A DNA stretch of 64,000 nucleotides, taken from positions 124,001 through 188,000 of the forward strand of contig NZ_QPLJ01000004.1 of assembly GCF_003340555.1 (NCBI RefSeq). Direction: 5' to 3'. The stretch's first letter is position 1; each line of letters starts with the position of its first letter. A program made the position numbers and the translations under genes. Origin of the DNA: Jannaschia formosa. Its GTDB lineage: Bacteria > Pseudomonadota > Alphaproteobacteria > Rhodobacterales > Rhodobacteraceae. The notes under the pieces were generated by a model that saw nothing but the letters and a program-made list of their open reading frames with translations, was not told the origin of the DNA and searched no databases. Positions 25,715 through 35,731 of the stretch are shown here, piece by piece.

Positions 25715-26272
25715 TCACCCCGCCTCGCCGAAATACCCTTCGGCCGTCAGGTAGCCCGCCGCCCGCACCGCCGGGCACCAGCTCGCCTCGAAGGCCGTGT
25801 CGCCGATCATCAGCACGGCGTCCGCGGGCAGGCGGTGCGCCTTCAGCATCTCCTGCAGCCGCGCCCGCAGCGCCGCCGGGCTGTCCGCGAAGGAGGGCGC
25901 GCGCCCGGCCCAGTCCAGAGGCGCCGGCGCCGCGACCGGCAGCGGGCGATGGACCAGCGCCGCGCGCTCGGCCCGCGCCCCGGCCAGCTTGGCCGCGCGG
26001 ACGGCCTCGATCTCGGCGCTGCGGATCATGCGCAGCGCATTGGACGAGAACAGCAGCGCCGCGATGTCCCGCCCCGTGCCCGCCCGCACGCTGGCATAGG
26101 TCCCGTAGTCGAGCCCCAAGGCGGCGGCCCGCCGCACCCGCATCCGCACGACCTCGACCGGCAGGATCGGCCCCAGCAACGCCCGGCGCGCGCGCCGCCA
26201 TTGATGCAGGCGGCCGGTATAGCCCTGCAGGTCCTTGCCGGAATTGTGGCCGATGCCGGGGGTGTGAGACAT
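25715..26272 (-). CDS. Conserved alphaproteobacterial protein of unknown function
   Basis: 185 residues starting MSHTPGIGHNSGKDLQGYTG, with GGAG about eight bases upstream. The segments LPVEVVRMRVRRAAALGLDY and GRDIAALLFSSNALRMI match a conserved hypothetical family of Rhodobacteraceae that I know only by its pattern; the GHN segment at the N-terminus is also typical. No membrane or signal segment is seen. It is rich in Ala, Arg and Leu, with a probable helical core and a C-terminal half that ends GYLTAEGYFGEAG. It stands alone between the TRAP operon (convergent) and a divergent hypothetical gene, so context gives no role. Confidence 0.8.
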   Translation of the reverse strand: MSHTPGIGHNSGKDLQGYTGRLHQWRRARRALLGPILPVEVVRMRVRRAAALGLDYGTYASVRAGTGRDIAALLFSSNALRMIRSAEIEAVRAAKLAGARAERAALVHRPLPVAAPAPLDWAGRAPSFADSPAALRARLQEMLKAHRLPADAVLMIGDTAFEASWCPAVRAAGYLTAEGYFGEAG

Positions 26273-26647
26273 GCGCGCGCTCCTTCCAGGCACAGCAAGC
26301 CGCGAGAGCGCGGCGGACGCAAGAGGCTTCATCGAGCCGCCGCGCGCCGCGACCGTCCCGCCAATGGACCCGGTGTCCCATGCCTGCGGTCGCCCGAGCC
26401 CGCGGAGCCCTCGAAGGCTTCGTCACCCATCGCGGCGCCCGAGCGATTCGTCGGCATGACCTCCACCGGATCGCGCAACCCGCCCCGCCGCAGACCGGCA
26501 GGCTGCACGGGACGGACCGTCCCGAGCTTGTGTTCCGCTGGCCCCTGCCGACCGGGCCCTCGACCCGTCGCCACGCGGGGAAGGGTCAACTTCCGTCTCG
26601 GGCGCCCTAGCTTTGTCCCAAGCCGAACCAGTCCGGAGGTGCTTTCC
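26273..26647. other. Divergent intergenic region
   Basis: About 375 bases between two divergent hypothetical genes. I find no credible coding frame, RNA or palindrome. Long open frames pass through on several strands, as expected at this base composition, but none shows a family pattern or a ribosome site. Confidence 0.4.
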
Positions 26648-27187
26648 ATGACCCTGACCCTCGCCCCGCGCGACCCGCGCGTCCACGTCTTCTCCGTCAG
26701 CGACGGCAACGTGAAGCTCGCCCACCAGACCTATCTTTCGCGGCTCGACGAGACGCCGGTCGACGCCACCCCCCTGCAGGAGGCCTTCGGCGCCGCCATC
26801 GACACCACCTATGCCGAAGTCTTCTCGACCGCCGACATCGCGCCGATGAGGCTGCGCGACTACCTCGCCCAGGCCCACGACATCCCGCCCGAGAGGCTGT
26901 CGGCCGAGGCCGCGCGGCTCGACGGCCTCTCGGGCGACGTGGCGGTGCTCGCGCCGCGCGCGGTCGAGGGGCTGTCCGAGCTTCAGCCCCGGCCGGAGCT
27001 GACCCATATCGGCAGCTTCGCCCCGGCCGAGGCCGACTCCGCCCCGCGCGAGCTGCCGCCGGCCAGCCGGTCCCCGGGCGTGGCGACCCCCGCGACCTCC
27101 GCCGACTCCGGCCGGCCGACCCGCACGATCCTCTGGATCGTCCTCGGCGTGCTCGTCGTCGTGATCGGCCTCGTGGTCCTGCTCTGA
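26648..27187 (+). CDS. Hypothetical tail-anchored membrane protein
   Basis: 179 residues from the ATG at 26648, with GGAGG eight bases upstream. The N-terminal 110 residues are soluble and acidic (LAHQTYLSRLDETPVD, RLRDYLAQAHDIPPERLSAE). A Pro/Ser/Ala-rich linker follows (residues about 120-155), and the very end is a single hydrophobic helix IVLGVLVVVIGLVVLL. This is the layout of a C-tail-anchored protein with its main part in the cytoplasm. I do not recognise the domain. It is transcribed alone; the Lrp-type gene downstream is on the other strand. Confidence 0.7.
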   Translation: MTLTLAPRDPRVHVFSVSDGNVKLAHQTYLSRLDETPVDATPLQEAFGAAIDTTYAEVFSTADIAPMRLRDYLAQAHDIPPERLSAEAARLDGLSGDVAVLAPRAVEGLSELQPRPELTHIGSFAPAEADSAPRELPPASRSPGVATPATSADSGRPTRTILWIVLGVLVVVIGLVVLL

Positions 27188-27268
27188 CGGGGCCCGGGCC
27201 GGGCGATCCCCCGGGCCGCCAAGGCCTGCCCCTTCGGGTGCGGCGCCGGGGCGGCGTCTGCGCCCCCG

Positions 27269-27721
27269 TCAGGCGCGCTCGTCCTTGGGCGATCCCATGA
27301 CGACATAGGTCGTGAGCGACGCGACCTGCGGCAGCACGCCGAGGATCTCGGTGTGGAAATGCTTGTAGGCGGCGAGGTCGCGGGCCTCGACGCGCAGCAG
27401 GTATTCGACGGCGCCGGTGACGTTGTGACACTCCCGCACCTCGGGCGCGCGGGCGACGGCGCGCTCGAAGGCCTGCTGGCTGGCCTTGCTGTGCTCGTTG
27501 AGCCCGACAGCGATGAAGGCGGTGAAGCCGATGCCGGCCTTGTCGGGGTCGATCACCGCCCGGTAGCCGCGGATCAGCCCCGACCGTTCCATCGCCTGCA
27601 CCCGCCGCAGCGTGGCCGAGGGCGACAGCCCGACCCGCTGGGCCAGCGCCTGGTTGGTGATCCGCCCCTCGCGCGCGAGTATACGCAAGATCCTGTCGTC
27701 GAACGGGTCATTTTCGGCCAT
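27269..27721 (-). CDS. Lrp/AsnC-family transcriptional regulator
   Basis: 150 residues starting MAENDPFDDRILRILAREGR. An AsnC-type winged helix (ITNQALAQRVGLSPSATLRR) is followed by the RAM ligand-binding domain (AYKHFHTEILGVLPQVASLT). It should be a DNA-binding octamer that responds to an amino acid. It is divergent from a LysE-family exporter gene, with 73 bases between them, which is the usual arrangement for an Lrp-type protein that controls an amino-acid exporter. Confidence 0.93.
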   Translation of the reverse strand: MAENDPFDDRILRILAREGRITNQALAQRVGLSPSATLRRVQAMERSGLIRGYRAVIDPDKAGIGFTAFIAVGLNEHSKASQQAFERAVARAPEVRECHNVTGAVEYLLRVEARDLAAYKHFHTEILGVLPQVASLTTYVVMGSPKDERA

Positions 27722-27794
27722 GACGTGCGTAATCTGGCCTCGGCGCGCGCCGGAAGCAAGCACCTGCCGCCGGTTCCGGGGCACATCCTGCGCC

Positions 27795-28394
27795 ATGACC
27801 TCCGATCTACTCCTCGGCCTCGTGGCCTTCGCCTTCGCCTCCTCGATCACGCCGGGGCCGAACAATCTCATGATCCTCGCCTCCGGGGCAAATTTCGGCG
27901 CGGCGCGGTCGGTCCCGCATGTTCTTGGCATCTCGGTCGGGTTCGGGGCGATGATCGTGCTCGTGGGCCTCGGCCTCGGGCAGGTGTTCGAGACCTTCCC
28001 CTGGGCCAGGCCGGCGCTTGCCGCGGTCTCGGTCGCCTATCTCTTGTGGCTCGCCTGGCGTATCGCGAGCGCGCCCCCGCCCGAGCGGGCCAAGGCCGAC
28101 GGGCGTCCGCTGACCTTCGCCGAGGCCGCGGCCTTCCAGTGGGTCAATCCGAAGGCCTGGACGATGGCGCTGACGGCGGTGACGCTCTACACGGCGGGCG
28201 GGCCTTTGGCGGTGGTGCCGGTCGCGGCGGTGTTCACCGTGGTGAACCTGCCGTCCATCGGAGTCTGGCTGCTGCTCGGGGTGCAGATGCGGCGCTGGCT
28301 GACCTCGCCCGCGCGGCTCCGGGCGTTCAACTGGACGATGGCGGGGCTGCTGGTCGCGTCGCTCTGGCCGACGGTCGCCCCGTTGCTGGGCTAG
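27795..28394 (+). CDS. LysE/RhtB-family amino-acid exporter
   Basis: 199 residues with five to six hydrophobic spans and the family signature SSITPGPNNLMILASGANFG near residues 15-35. AFQWVNPKAWTMALTAVTLY near residue 115 is also typical. The family exports amino acids and derivatives such as homoserine lactone, threonine or cysteine metabolites. It is divergent from an Lrp-type regulator, which probably controls it. The substrate cannot be read. Confidence 0.92.
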   Translation: MTSDLLLGLVAFAFASSITPGPNNLMILASGANFGAARSVPHVLGISVGFGAMIVLVGLGLGQVFETFPWARPALAAVSVAYLLWLAWRIASAPPPERAKADGRPLTFAEAAAFQWVNPKAWTMALTAVTLYTAGGPLAVVPVAAVFTVVNLPSIGVWLLLGVQMRRWLTSPARLRAFNWTMAGLLVASLWPTVAPLLG

Positions 28395-28503
28395 GGTGAT
28401 CCCTTCCGACCGCGCTCGGGCCGAAGCGCCGCGCGATACCGCATCGGGGTTGCCGATGCCGCGTCGCCCGACCGTCGCCAGTCACGACCTTCGGCGTGGG
28501 GCC

Positions 28504-30468
28504 CTATCCCCCCTCGGCCCGCAAACTGTCATAGCCGTCGCGCAGCCAGTCGGTCAGCCGCACCTCTCCGGCTTCGCCGGTCAGACGGGCGCGGTAGGGC
28601 AGCAGGCTCTCCGAGACGCGCATGATGTAGTTGCGGGTCTCCGAGAAGGGGACGTTCTCGATCCAGTCGACCACGTCGACCGAGGGGTCAGAGGGATCGC
28701 CGAACCGGTCCGTCCATTGCCGTGCCCGCGACGGGCCCGCATTGTAGGCCACAGGGACGAGGATGGCCGAAGGGCCGAACTCTGCCTCCAGCTCCTGGAT
28801 GTACGTCGTGCCGAGCGCCGCGTTGTAGAGCGGGTCCGAGGTCAGCCGCGTCGCGCTGTAGGGCAGGCCCAGGTCCCCCGCCATCTCGCGGGCGGTACCG
28901 GGCATCAGCTGCATCAGACCCCGCGCCCCCGCACCGGAGACGACGACCGGATCGAATTCCGACTCGCGACGGGCGATCGACAGGGTCAGCTCCGGCGCGA
29001 CGGGCGTGTCGAGCGCCGCCAGCTCCGTCACCGGGAAATAGCCGCGATGCAGCTCGAACCCGCGCTGCGCGGCGCGCTTTGCGGTGATCAGCGCGATATG
29101 CGGCTCTCCACGGTCAAGGATCTCGTCGATCAGGCTGCCGATCTCGGCGCGGGGCAGGCTTTCGGCCATGTGCGCGAAGAAACGCTCCGCGAGGTCGCCC
29201 TCGCCGATATCGTCCAGCGCCATGGCCGCACGCAGCACGCTGCTGCCGGCCATCCCGGTGGCGGGCAGGGGCGGAAAGACCTCCTCGCCAGTCAGCAGGG
29301 GATCGGCCGGAAGCCCCGCCCGCTCGGCGGCGAGCTGGCCGTAGAAGCTGGTCTGGTAGCGCGCGCCGTCCCTCCAGGCGTCCATCGCGCCTTCGGTGTC
29401 GCCCGTCGCTTCCAGCGCCTGGCCCAGCCAGTAGAAACCGCGCCCTTTCGAGATCGGGGACAGGACGTTCGCCTCGAACCGGCGGAAATGCGCAACCGCG
29501 TCCTCGGGCCGGTCGAGGAAGCGCAGCGCGATGTAGCCCGCCAGCCATTCCAGCGAGGCGATGTCCTCGGACCCCTCCGGCATGTGATGGTTCGCCGCGA
29601 CGCGGTAGCCCGCCTCGGGCTGCCCGTCCTGCTTGAGCCCGCGCGCGAGCGTCTCGCGATGCGGGGCCCAGGCCGAGGGGGCGCCCAGCGTGTTCGCGCT
29701 CTCGTCATAGGCGAAAAGCAGGTCCAGCGCGTCCTCGCGCCGGCCCCGGTCGAGCCGCCAGCGGAAGCGCTCATAGGCGAGGCCCTGATGCGCGCGCCAC
29801 TCCTCGGGCACCGCCTCGATCAGCGCGTCCACCCCGGGCCGGTCCTCGCGCAGCGCGATCCGGGCGCGGGCCAGCGTCGCCTCGGGCCCTGCGGGGACGA
29901 GCGGCAGCATCCGCTCGGCCGACTCGACGTCGCCCTGCCAGGCCAGCGCGTCGAGCCGGGCGGCGTGGTAGGGCTCCAGCACCTCGCCGAAGAGCTCGAG
30001 GAACCCCGCTTGGCTTGAGGCCGGCATCGGCTCGGTCAGCCACCAGTCGATGACCAGCGCCTCGGCCCGGTCGGCCCGCCCCTCCGCGCGCAGCGCGATG
30101 GCGAACATCAGCGCCCCGCGCGAGGTGGAGGGCGGGTATTCCTCGAAATGGGCGATGATCTCGGCGGGCGGCGTTGTCGCAGGCAGCTCGGCCTCCACGC
30201 GCGACAGCAGCAGGTCCTCGCCCGGCCAGTCGGGATTGCGGTCGAGGAAGGCCACCGCCTCGTCGAAATCGCCCTGCCGGTTGCGCAGCAGGTGCCACAG
30301 CACGACGTCGGCGACGGCGCGGTCTTCGATCCGGGCCATGGCGGCGCGCGCGGCGGCCCAGTCTCCGGCGCGGATCTGCGCCAGCCCGGCGGTCAGGTCC
30401 GGATCGGCCCGAAGCGACGGGGCCGAGGCGGCGAGGACGGCGCAGGCGGCGAGGATGGCTTTCAGCAT
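28504..30468 (-). CDS. slt: Soluble lytic murein transglycosylase (Slt-like)
   Basis: 654 residues with a signal peptide (MLKAILAACAVLAASAPSLR). The first 470 residues are an alpha-helical, TPR-like ring; the C-terminal SLT domain holds the catalytic Glu502 in ARRESEFDP, followed by GARGLMQLMPGTAREMA, and VAYNAGPSRARQW. The enzyme cleaves the glycan chain of peptidoglycan in the periplasm, giving 1,6-anhydro ends. It is divergent from dapA, a lysine/diaminopimelate gene, so both neighbours serve cell-wall metabolism. Confidence 0.93.
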   Translation of the reverse strand: MLKAILAACAVLAASAPSLRADPDLTAGLAQIRAGDWAAARAAMARIEDRAVADVVLWHLLRNRQGDFDEAVAFLDRNPDWPGEDLLLSRVEAELPATTPPAEIIAHFEEYPPSTSRGALMFAIALRAEGRADRAEALVIDWWLTEPMPASSQAGFLELFGEVLEPYHAARLDALAWQGDVESAERMLPLVPAGPEATLARARIALREDRPGVDALIEAVPEEWRAHQGLAYERFRWRLDRGRREDALDLLFAYDESANTLGAPSAWAPHRETLARGLKQDGQPEAGYRVAANHHMPEGSEDIASLEWLAGYIALRFLDRPEDAVAHFRRFEANVLSPISKGRGFYWLGQALEATGDTEGAMDAWRDGARYQTSFYGQLAAERAGLPADPLLTGEEVFPPLPATGMAGSSVLRAAMALDDIGEGDLAERFFAHMAESLPRAEIGSLIDEILDRGEPHIALITAKRAAQRGFELHRGYFPVTELAALDTPVAPELTLSIARRESEFDPVVVSGAGARGLMQLMPGTAREMAGDLGLPYSATRLTSDPLYNAALGTTYIQELEAEFGPSAILVPVAYNAGPSRARQWTDRFGDPSDPSVDVVDWIENVPFSETRNYIMRVSESLLPYRARLTGEAGEVRLTDWLRDGYDSLRAEGG

Positions 30469-30594
30469 TGAAACGGCTCCCTGTCGGTCAGGTCGGCGAT
30501 ACGGTCTTGATGTCTCACGTCATCGTCTTGCCGCGCCGGAAAGCTGCGGCTAGGTGTCCGTCGAATTCCACGCTCCAGGTAGGAGGTCGCACCG

Positions 30595-31467
30595 ATGTTC
30601 AAAGGCTCCATGGTTGCCCTGGTGACGCCCTTCAAGCAAGGGGCCGTGGACTTCGACGCGCTCGACGCCTTGGTAGATTGGCAGATCAACGAGGGCACGC
30701 AAGGGCTTGTTCCCGTCGGCACCACCGGAGAGAGCCCGACCCTGACCCATGACGAACACGATGCCGTGGTCGCCCGGGTGGTGGCCCGCGCCGCCGGCCG
30801 CGCGACGGTGATCGCGGGGGCGGGATCGAACAACACCGCCGAGGCGCGCCGCCTCGTCGAGCACGCCAAGCAGGCGGGCGCCGACGCCGCGCTCGTGGTC
30901 ACGCCCTATTACAACAAGCCCACCCAGGCGGGGCTCATCGCGCATTTCTCGGCCCTGGCCGAGATCGGACTGCCGATCGTGATCTACAACATCCCCGGCC
31001 GCTCCGTCGTCGACATGAGCCCTGCCACGATGGGTGAGCTGGCGAAGCTGCCCGCGATCGTCGGCGTCAAGGACGCGACCGGCGACCTGGCCCGGGTCAG
31101 CGCGCAGCGCCTCACCTGCGGGCCCGATTTCGCGCAGCTCTCGGGCGAGGACGCGACGGCCCACGGCTTCAACGCCCAGGGCGGCGTCGGCTGCATCTCG
31201 GTCACCTGCAACGTCGCGCCGCGCCTGTTGCGCGAGATGCACGACGCCTGCGCCGCGAACGACTATGCGACCGCGCTTTCGGTGCAGGACCGGCTGATGC
31301 CGCTGCACCAGGCGATCTTCGCCGAGCCGGGTGTTGTCGGCGCCAAATATGCGCTGTCGCTGCTGGGCCGCGCTGCCCCCGACGTGCGCCTGCCGCTCAC
31401 CCCGGCGACCGAGGGCACCAGGGCGCGCATTGCCGAGGCGATGCGCCATGCGGGGCTGCTGAACTGA
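30595..31467 (+). CDS. dapA: 4-hydroxy-tetrahydrodipicolinate synthase
   Basis: 290 residues with AGGAGG before the ATG. It has the full DapA active site: Thr43/Thr44 in VGTTGES, Tyr131 in YNIPGR, Arg136 and the Schiff-base Lys159 in VGVKDATGD. The enzyme condenses pyruvate with aspartate semialdehyde, the first committed step toward diaminopimelate and lysine. The next gene starts two bases after its stop, so dapA heads a run of plus-strand genes that reaches smpB and truA. Length and motifs are normal. Confidence 0.97.
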   Translation: MFKGSMVALVTPFKQGAVDFDALDALVDWQINEGTQGLVPVGTTGESPTLTHDEHDAVVARVVARAAGRATVIAGAGSNNTAEARRLVEHAKQAGADAALVVTPYYNKPTQAGLIAHFSALAEIGLPIVIYNIPGRSVVDMSPATMGELAKLPAIVGVKDATGDLARVSAQRLTCGPDFAQLSGEDATAHGFNAQGGVGCISVTCNVAPRLLREMHDACAANDYATALSVQDRLMPLHQAIFAEPGVVGAKYALSLLGRAAPDVRLPLTPATEGTRARIAEAMRHAGLLN

Positions 31468-31468
31468 C

Positions 31469-32638
31469 ATGGGCGGGCTGCCGAGGGGGCTGATCCCGGT
31501 CCTCTCGGGCGCGAACTTCGTCATCGGGATGGGGGCGTTCCTCGTCATCGGGATGCTCGGGCCGCTGGCGCGCGACCTCGCGCTCCCGGCCGCGCAGGCG
31601 GGCTGGGTGATGACGGCCTACGCTTTGGCCTATGCTGTCCTGTCGCCGCTGCTGGTCTCGCTGACCGGAGGCTTCGGCCGCCGCCGCGTGGTCGCGGCGG
31701 GGATGGCGCTGTTCGGGCTCGGCGCGCTCGGCTCGGCGCTGGCGCCGTCGCTCGAGGCGCTGCTCGCCGCGCGGGTCGTCGCCGCGGCGGGGGCGGGGCT
31801 GACGACGCCGGTGGCCGCGGCGGTGGCCGCCGCCCTGGCCGCGCCCGAGGCGCGGGGCAGGGTGCTGGCCTTCGTCTTCATGGGGCTGACGGTCGCGCAG
31901 GTGCTGGGCGTGCCCGCGGGCAGCTGGATCGCCTATACCTTCGGCTGGCGCGCGGCCTTCTGGGTGGTGGCGGCGCTCTGCCTGCTGGCCACGGTCGCGA
32001 TCTGGCGGATCGTGCCGGCCGGGCTCGCCTTCCAGAGGGTGACGCTGGGCGATCTCGGCTCGGTGCTGGCCAACGGGCGGCTGATGCTGGCCATCTCCTT
32101 CACCGCGATCTTCCTCGGGGCGATCTACGTGCCCTTCACCTATCTCGCGCCCCTGCTGGAGACTCGGATGGGGCTCGACCGCAACGGGGTGACGGCGGCG
32201 CTGGCGGTCTGCGGCCTGGGCGCGGTGGCGGGCAACCTGCTGGGCGGAGCGCTGTCGGACCGGCTCGGCCCGTTCCGCACGCTGCTCATGCTCTCCTGCC
32301 TGCAGGTCGCGGTCATGCCGCTCCTGTCGCTGCTGCCGCTGCCGCTCCCCTGGGCGGTGGCGTTGTTCTTCGGCTGGAACGCGGCGGGCTATGCCTTCAT
32401 GGCAGGCCAGCAGACGCGCCTCGTCGCGCTGGCCGGGGCGCAGGCGCCGGTGGCGCTGTCGCTCAACGCGGCCTGCATCTATGGCGGCGCCGCCATCGGG
32501 GCGGCCATCGGCGGGGCCGTCGTCTCGGAGGCGGGACTCTCGGCGCTGGGCGTCGCGGGCGGCGCGGGCGCGATCCTCGCCATCGTCACCATCCTCGTCT
32601 CGCATCGGCTGACCCCGGTGCGGAACGCAACCGCCTGA
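31469..32638 (+). CDS. MFS transporter, DHA1-like
   Basis: 389 residues with twelve hydrophobic spans. The segment SLTGGFGRRRVVAAGMALFG between spans 2 and 3 is the MFS loop, and the second half contains ALSDRLGPFRTLLML. It resembles the AraJ/YdhP drug and sugar efflux group. It begins one base after the dapA stop, so it must be translated from the same message. The substrate is unknown; a link to lysine metabolism is not implied. Confidence 0.88.
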   Translation: MGGLPRGLIPVLSGANFVIGMGAFLVIGMLGPLARDLALPAAQAGWVMTAYALAYAVLSPLLVSLTGGFGRRRVVAAGMALFGLGALGSALAPSLEALLAARVVAAAGAGLTTPVAAAVAAALAAPEARGRVLAFVFMGLTVAQVLGVPAGSWIAYTFGWRAAFWVVAALCLLATVAIWRIVPAGLAFQRVTLGDLGSVLANGRLMLAISFTAIFLGAIYVPFTYLAPLLETRMGLDRNGVTAALAVCGLGAVAGNLLGGALSDRLGPFRTLLMLSCLQVAVMPLLSLLPLPLPWAVALFFGWNAAGYAFMAGQQTRLVALAGAQAPVALSLNAACIYGGAAIGAAIGGAVVSEAGLSALGVAGGAGAILAIVTILVSHRLTPVRNATA

Positions 32639-32683
32639 GGGCCCGCGGGGGAACCCCGGCCGCGCCGATCCGTTCTTCCCGCG

Positions 32684-33946
32684 ATGGCAGAGACGACGAG
32701 CGACCAGGGCCTCGAGCGGTCCATGGGCCTGACCGGCCTGATCTTCTACGGAATCGGCACGATCCTCGGGGCGGGCATCTTCGTCGTCATCGGGGAAGTG
32801 ATCGCCAAGGCGGGGGTGCTCTCCCCGCTGGCCTATGTGATCGGCGCGACGGTGGCCGTTACCTCCGCCATGACCTTCAGCGAGATCGGCGCCCGCATCC
32901 CTTCGGCCGGGGGCGCCGTCGAATACATGGAGCAGTCCTTCGGCCGCGGCCTTTTCGCCACGACGGTCGGCTGGGTCCTCGTCGCGGCGAACATCGTGTC
33001 GGGGGCCACGATCACGACCGGCTTCGTCAGCTATCTCGGCGCCTTCGTCGACCTGCCGGGCTGGATCGCGACGGTGGGGCTGGTCGCGCTGCTGGTCGCC
33101 ATCGCCGCGATCGGGATGAAGCAGTCCGCCTGGTTCATGACCACGACGACGATCGTGGGCCTCGGCACGCTGGTCCTGATCGTCTGGATCAACCGCGAGG
33201 GGCTGATGGCCTCGCCCGGCGCGATGCTCGGCGCCTTCGGTGGCGAGGGCACCGGTGACGGCACCGGCGGCCTCGGCGCCGGGCTCTTCGCGGCGGCCTT
33301 CCTGTCGGTCTATTCCTTCATCGGCTTCGGCGACGTCGCGCAGACCGCCGAGGAGGTGAAGGACGTCCGCAAGACCCTGCCGCGCGCGATGATGATCGTG
33401 CTGGGGGTCGTGCTGGTGTCCTATGTCGTCATCGCGATGGCCGTGACCGGTTCGGGCGACACCGAGGCGTTGGCCGAGGCCGAGGCCCCGCTGGTCCGGG
33501 CGGTGGAGCGCCACGGCTGGCCCGGCCTGCCCTTCGCCATCGCGTCGCTCTTCGTGATCGTGAACGGCGGCCTGACCCAGATCATCGCCGCCGCGCGGCT
33601 GCTGCTGGAGCTCGCGCGAGACGGCAATCGCGCGCCCGCCATCTTCGCCCGCGTCAACGACGCCACCGATACGCCGCTGATGGCGACGCTCGCCTCGGGT
33701 GCGGTGGTGCTGGCGCTGGCGATGTTCGTGCCGCTGGGCACGCTGGCGCAGGGCACCAGCCTCGCCATCCTCGTCGTCTTCGCCGCCGTCAACGCGGCGC
33801 TCTGGCGGCTGAAGCGGCAGGGCCAGCCCGAGGGCGTGCCGGATGTCTGGATCGGCTGGCCGGTGCTGGGCATGGCGGTCTGCGGCGCGGCAGTGCTGGG
33901 GCAGGTCGGGCTCTGGCTCTTCGGGCCGTCGCTCGGGGCGTCCTAG
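32684..33946 (+). CDS. APC-superfamily amino acid permease
   Basis: 420 residues with about twelve membrane spans. The opening [20 protein letters not shown] and the segment [20 protein letters not shown] are hallmarks of the amino acid-polyamine-cation family; [16 protein letters not shown] is the usual cytoplasmic loop. It probably imports an amino acid or amine in exchange for or with a proton. It lies 45 bases after the MFS gene and 32 bases before smpB, within one transcription direction. Confidence 0.9.
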   Translation: MAETTSDQGLERSMGLTGLIFYGIGTILGAGIFVVIGEVIAKAGVLSPLAYVIGATVAVTSAMTFSEIGARIPSAGGAVEYMEQSFGRGLFATTVGWVLVAANIVSGATITTGFVSYLGAFVDLPGWIATVGLVALLVAIAAIGMKQSAWFMTTTTIVGLGTLVLIVWINREGLMASPGAMLGAFGGEGTGDGTGGLGAGLFAAAFLSVYSFIGFGDVAQTAEEVKDVRKTLPRAMMIVLGVVLVSYVVIAMAVTGSGDTEALAEAEAPLVRAVERHGWPGLPFAIASLFVIVNGGLTQIIAAARLLLELARDGNRAPAIFARVNDATDTPLMATLASGAVVLALAMFVPLGTLAQGTSLAILVVFAAVNAALWRLKRQGQPEGVPDVWIGWPVLGMAVCGAAVLGQVGLWLFGPSLGAS

Positions 33947-33978
33947 ACAGTCCGGCCGCCGGGGCTTATCTGGCGGCG

Positions 33979-34455
33979 ATGGCAAAGAAAGACGAGAACA
34001 AGAACTACAAGGTGATCGCCGAGAACCGGCGCGCGCGCTTCGACTACGCGATCGAGGACGATCTCGAATGCGGGATCGTGCTGGAAGGGTCCGAGGTGAA
34101 GTCGCTGCGCGAAGGCGGCGCCAACGTCGCCGAGAGCTATGCCGAGGTCTCGGACGGCGAACTCTGGCTCGTCAACAGCTACGTGGCGCCCTATGCCCAG
34201 GCGAAGACCTTCGGCCACGAGGAGAAGCGCCGCCGCAAGCTGCTGGTCTCGAAGAAGGAGCTGTCGAAGCTCTGGAACGCGACCGCGCGCGAGGGCTACA
34301 CGATCGTGCCGCTGGTGCTCTACTTCAACCACAAGGGCATCGCCAAGCTGAAGGTCGGGATTGCCAAGGGCAAGAAGACCGCCGACAAGCGCGAGGCGAC
34401 CGCCAAACGCGACTGGCAGCGCCAGAAGGCCAGGCTGCTGAAGGAGCACGGATGA
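33979..34455 (+). CDS. smpB: SsrA (tmRNA)-binding protein SmpB
   Basis: 158 residues, normal length. Conserved parts are [55 protein letters not shown] and the basic C-terminal tail ([20 protein letters not shown]) that enters the ribosome. SmpB brings tmRNA to stalled ribosomes for trans-translation. In many relatives smpB follows dapA directly; here two transporter genes lie between. The tmRNA gene itself is not in the window. Confidence 0.97.
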   Translation: MAKKDENKNYKVIAENRRARFDYAIEDDLECGIVLEGSEVKSLREGGANVAESYAEVSDGELWLVNSYVAPYAQAKTFGHEEKRRRKLLVSKKELSKLWNATAREGYTIVPLVLYFNHKGIAKLKVGIAKGKKTADKREATAKRDWQRQKARLLKEHG

Positions 34456-34520
34456 GGCGGGCGCCGCGATCCTCGACGATCGTGGCCGGCGTCCCCGAAG
34501 AAGCCGGCGCCTGACCCGCG

Positions 34521-35294
34521 ATGCCCCGCCACGCCCTCCGCGTCGAGTATGACGGCCGCCCCTTCGCCGGGTGGCAGCGCCAGGACGGCCCCCCCTCCGT
34601 CCAGCAGACGCTGGAGGAGGCGCTGCGCGCGTTGGAGCCGGACATGCCCTCCATCGGCGCGGCCGGGCGGACGGATGCGGGGGTCCACGCGACCGGGCAG
34701 GTGGCCCATGCGGACCTGGCGAAGGACTGGGACCCGTTCCGCCTGTCCGAGGCGGTCAACTGGCACCTGAAGCCCGCCCCGGTGGCCATCACCGCCTGCG
34801 TCCGTGTCGCGGACGACTGGCATGCCCGCTTTTCCGCCATCGAGCGGCGCTACACCTTCCGCATCGTCGCCCGCCGTGCGCCGCTGACGCTGGACGCCGG
34901 GCAGGCGTGGCGGGTCATCGGCCCGCTCGACGCGGGGCTGATGCGCGACGGCGCGGCGCATCTGGTCGGGCATCACGACTTCACGACCTTCCGCGCCTCG
35001 ATCTGCCAGGCGAAGTCGCCGGTGAAGACGCTCGACGAGATCACCGTCGAGGAGTGCCCCACCCCCGGCGGGCAGGAGATCCGCCTGCATCTGCGCGCGC
35101 GGTCCTTCCTGCACAACCAGGTCCGCTCCATCGCCGGCACGCTGGAGCGGGTCGGGGCGGGCGCATGGCCGCCGGAGCGCGTCGCCGAGGCGCTGCAGGC
35201 CCGCGACCGCGCCGCCTGCGGCCCGGTCGCGCCCCCGGACGGGCTGTGCCTGACCGGTGTGGGCTACGAGGCCGACCCGTTCCGGTCGCGATAG
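34521..35294 (+). CDS. truA: tRNA pseudouridine synthase A
   Basis: 257 residues. The catalytic Asp52 lies in [14 protein letters not shown]; other TruA parts are [31 protein letters not shown] and [13 protein letters not shown]. The enzyme makes pseudouridine at positions 38-40 of tRNA anticodon stems. The last 31 bases overlap, tail to tail, the end of the minus-strand MarR gene, so the two messages share complementary 3' ends. Confidence 0.97.
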   Translation: MPRHALRVEYDGRPFAGWQRQDGPPSVQQTLEEALRALEPDMPSIGAAGRTDAGVHATGQVAHADLAKDWDPFRLSEAVNWHLKPAPVAITACVRVADDWHARFSAIERRYTFRIVARRAPLTLDAGQAWRVIGPLDAGLMRDGAAHLVGHHDFTTFRASICQAKSPVKTLDEITVEECPTPGGQEIRLHLRARSFLHNQVRSIAGTLERVGAGAWPPERVAEALQARDRAACGPVAPPDGLCLTGVGYEADPFRSR

Positions 35295-35731
35295 CCGTCG
35301 AGGAAGACGCGCAGCTCCGTCAGCCGCTCCAGCAGCACCGCGCGCCCCTCTGCGTCGGTCGCGTCGATCACCGCCGCAAGGTCCGGGGCCAGCGCCGCGA
35401 TGGCGTCGTCCCGGAAGCGCCGGCCCGCCTCGGTCAGCCAGACGGTCTTGGAACGCCCGTCGGTCGGATGCGGGCGCAGTTCGACCCAGCCGTGGCGCAC
35501 GGCGCCCGAGATCGTGTGGGTCATCGTGTTCTTCGGAACCTGGAAGGCGCGGGCCAGAGCCAGCGGGGTGCGCCCGTCCTCGACCCGGATCAGGTGGTTG
35601 AGCAGCGAGAAATGCGGCAGCCCCGCCCCCTCGGGCAGCCGCGCCTCGAACATGGCGCGGCTGAGTTGCGAGACGATGCCGATCTCGTTGAAGATGGCGA
35701 AGGTCTCGCGCAGGGCGTCGTCGTCTTGCAT
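35264..35731 (-). CDS. MarR-family transcriptional regulator
   Basis: 155 residues. The winged-helix core reads [40 protein letters not shown] and [16 protein letters not shown], the usual MarR recognition helix and wing. Its ATG directly abuts the stop of the upstream nitroreductase-like gene, so it is the second gene of that operon. A long palindrome at the operon promoter (36846-36881) contains two TTCAA-type MarR half-site pairs, so autoregulation is likely. The ligand is probably an aromatic or quinone compound, as inference. Confidence 0.9.
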   Translation of the reverse strand: MQDDDALRETFAIFNEIGIVSQLSRAMFEARLPEGAGLPHFSLLNHLIRVEDGRTPLALARAFQVPKNTMTHTISGAVRHGWVELRPHPTDGRSKTVWLTEAGRRFRDDAIAALAPDLAAVIDATDAEGRAVLLERLTELRVFLDGYRDRNGSAS

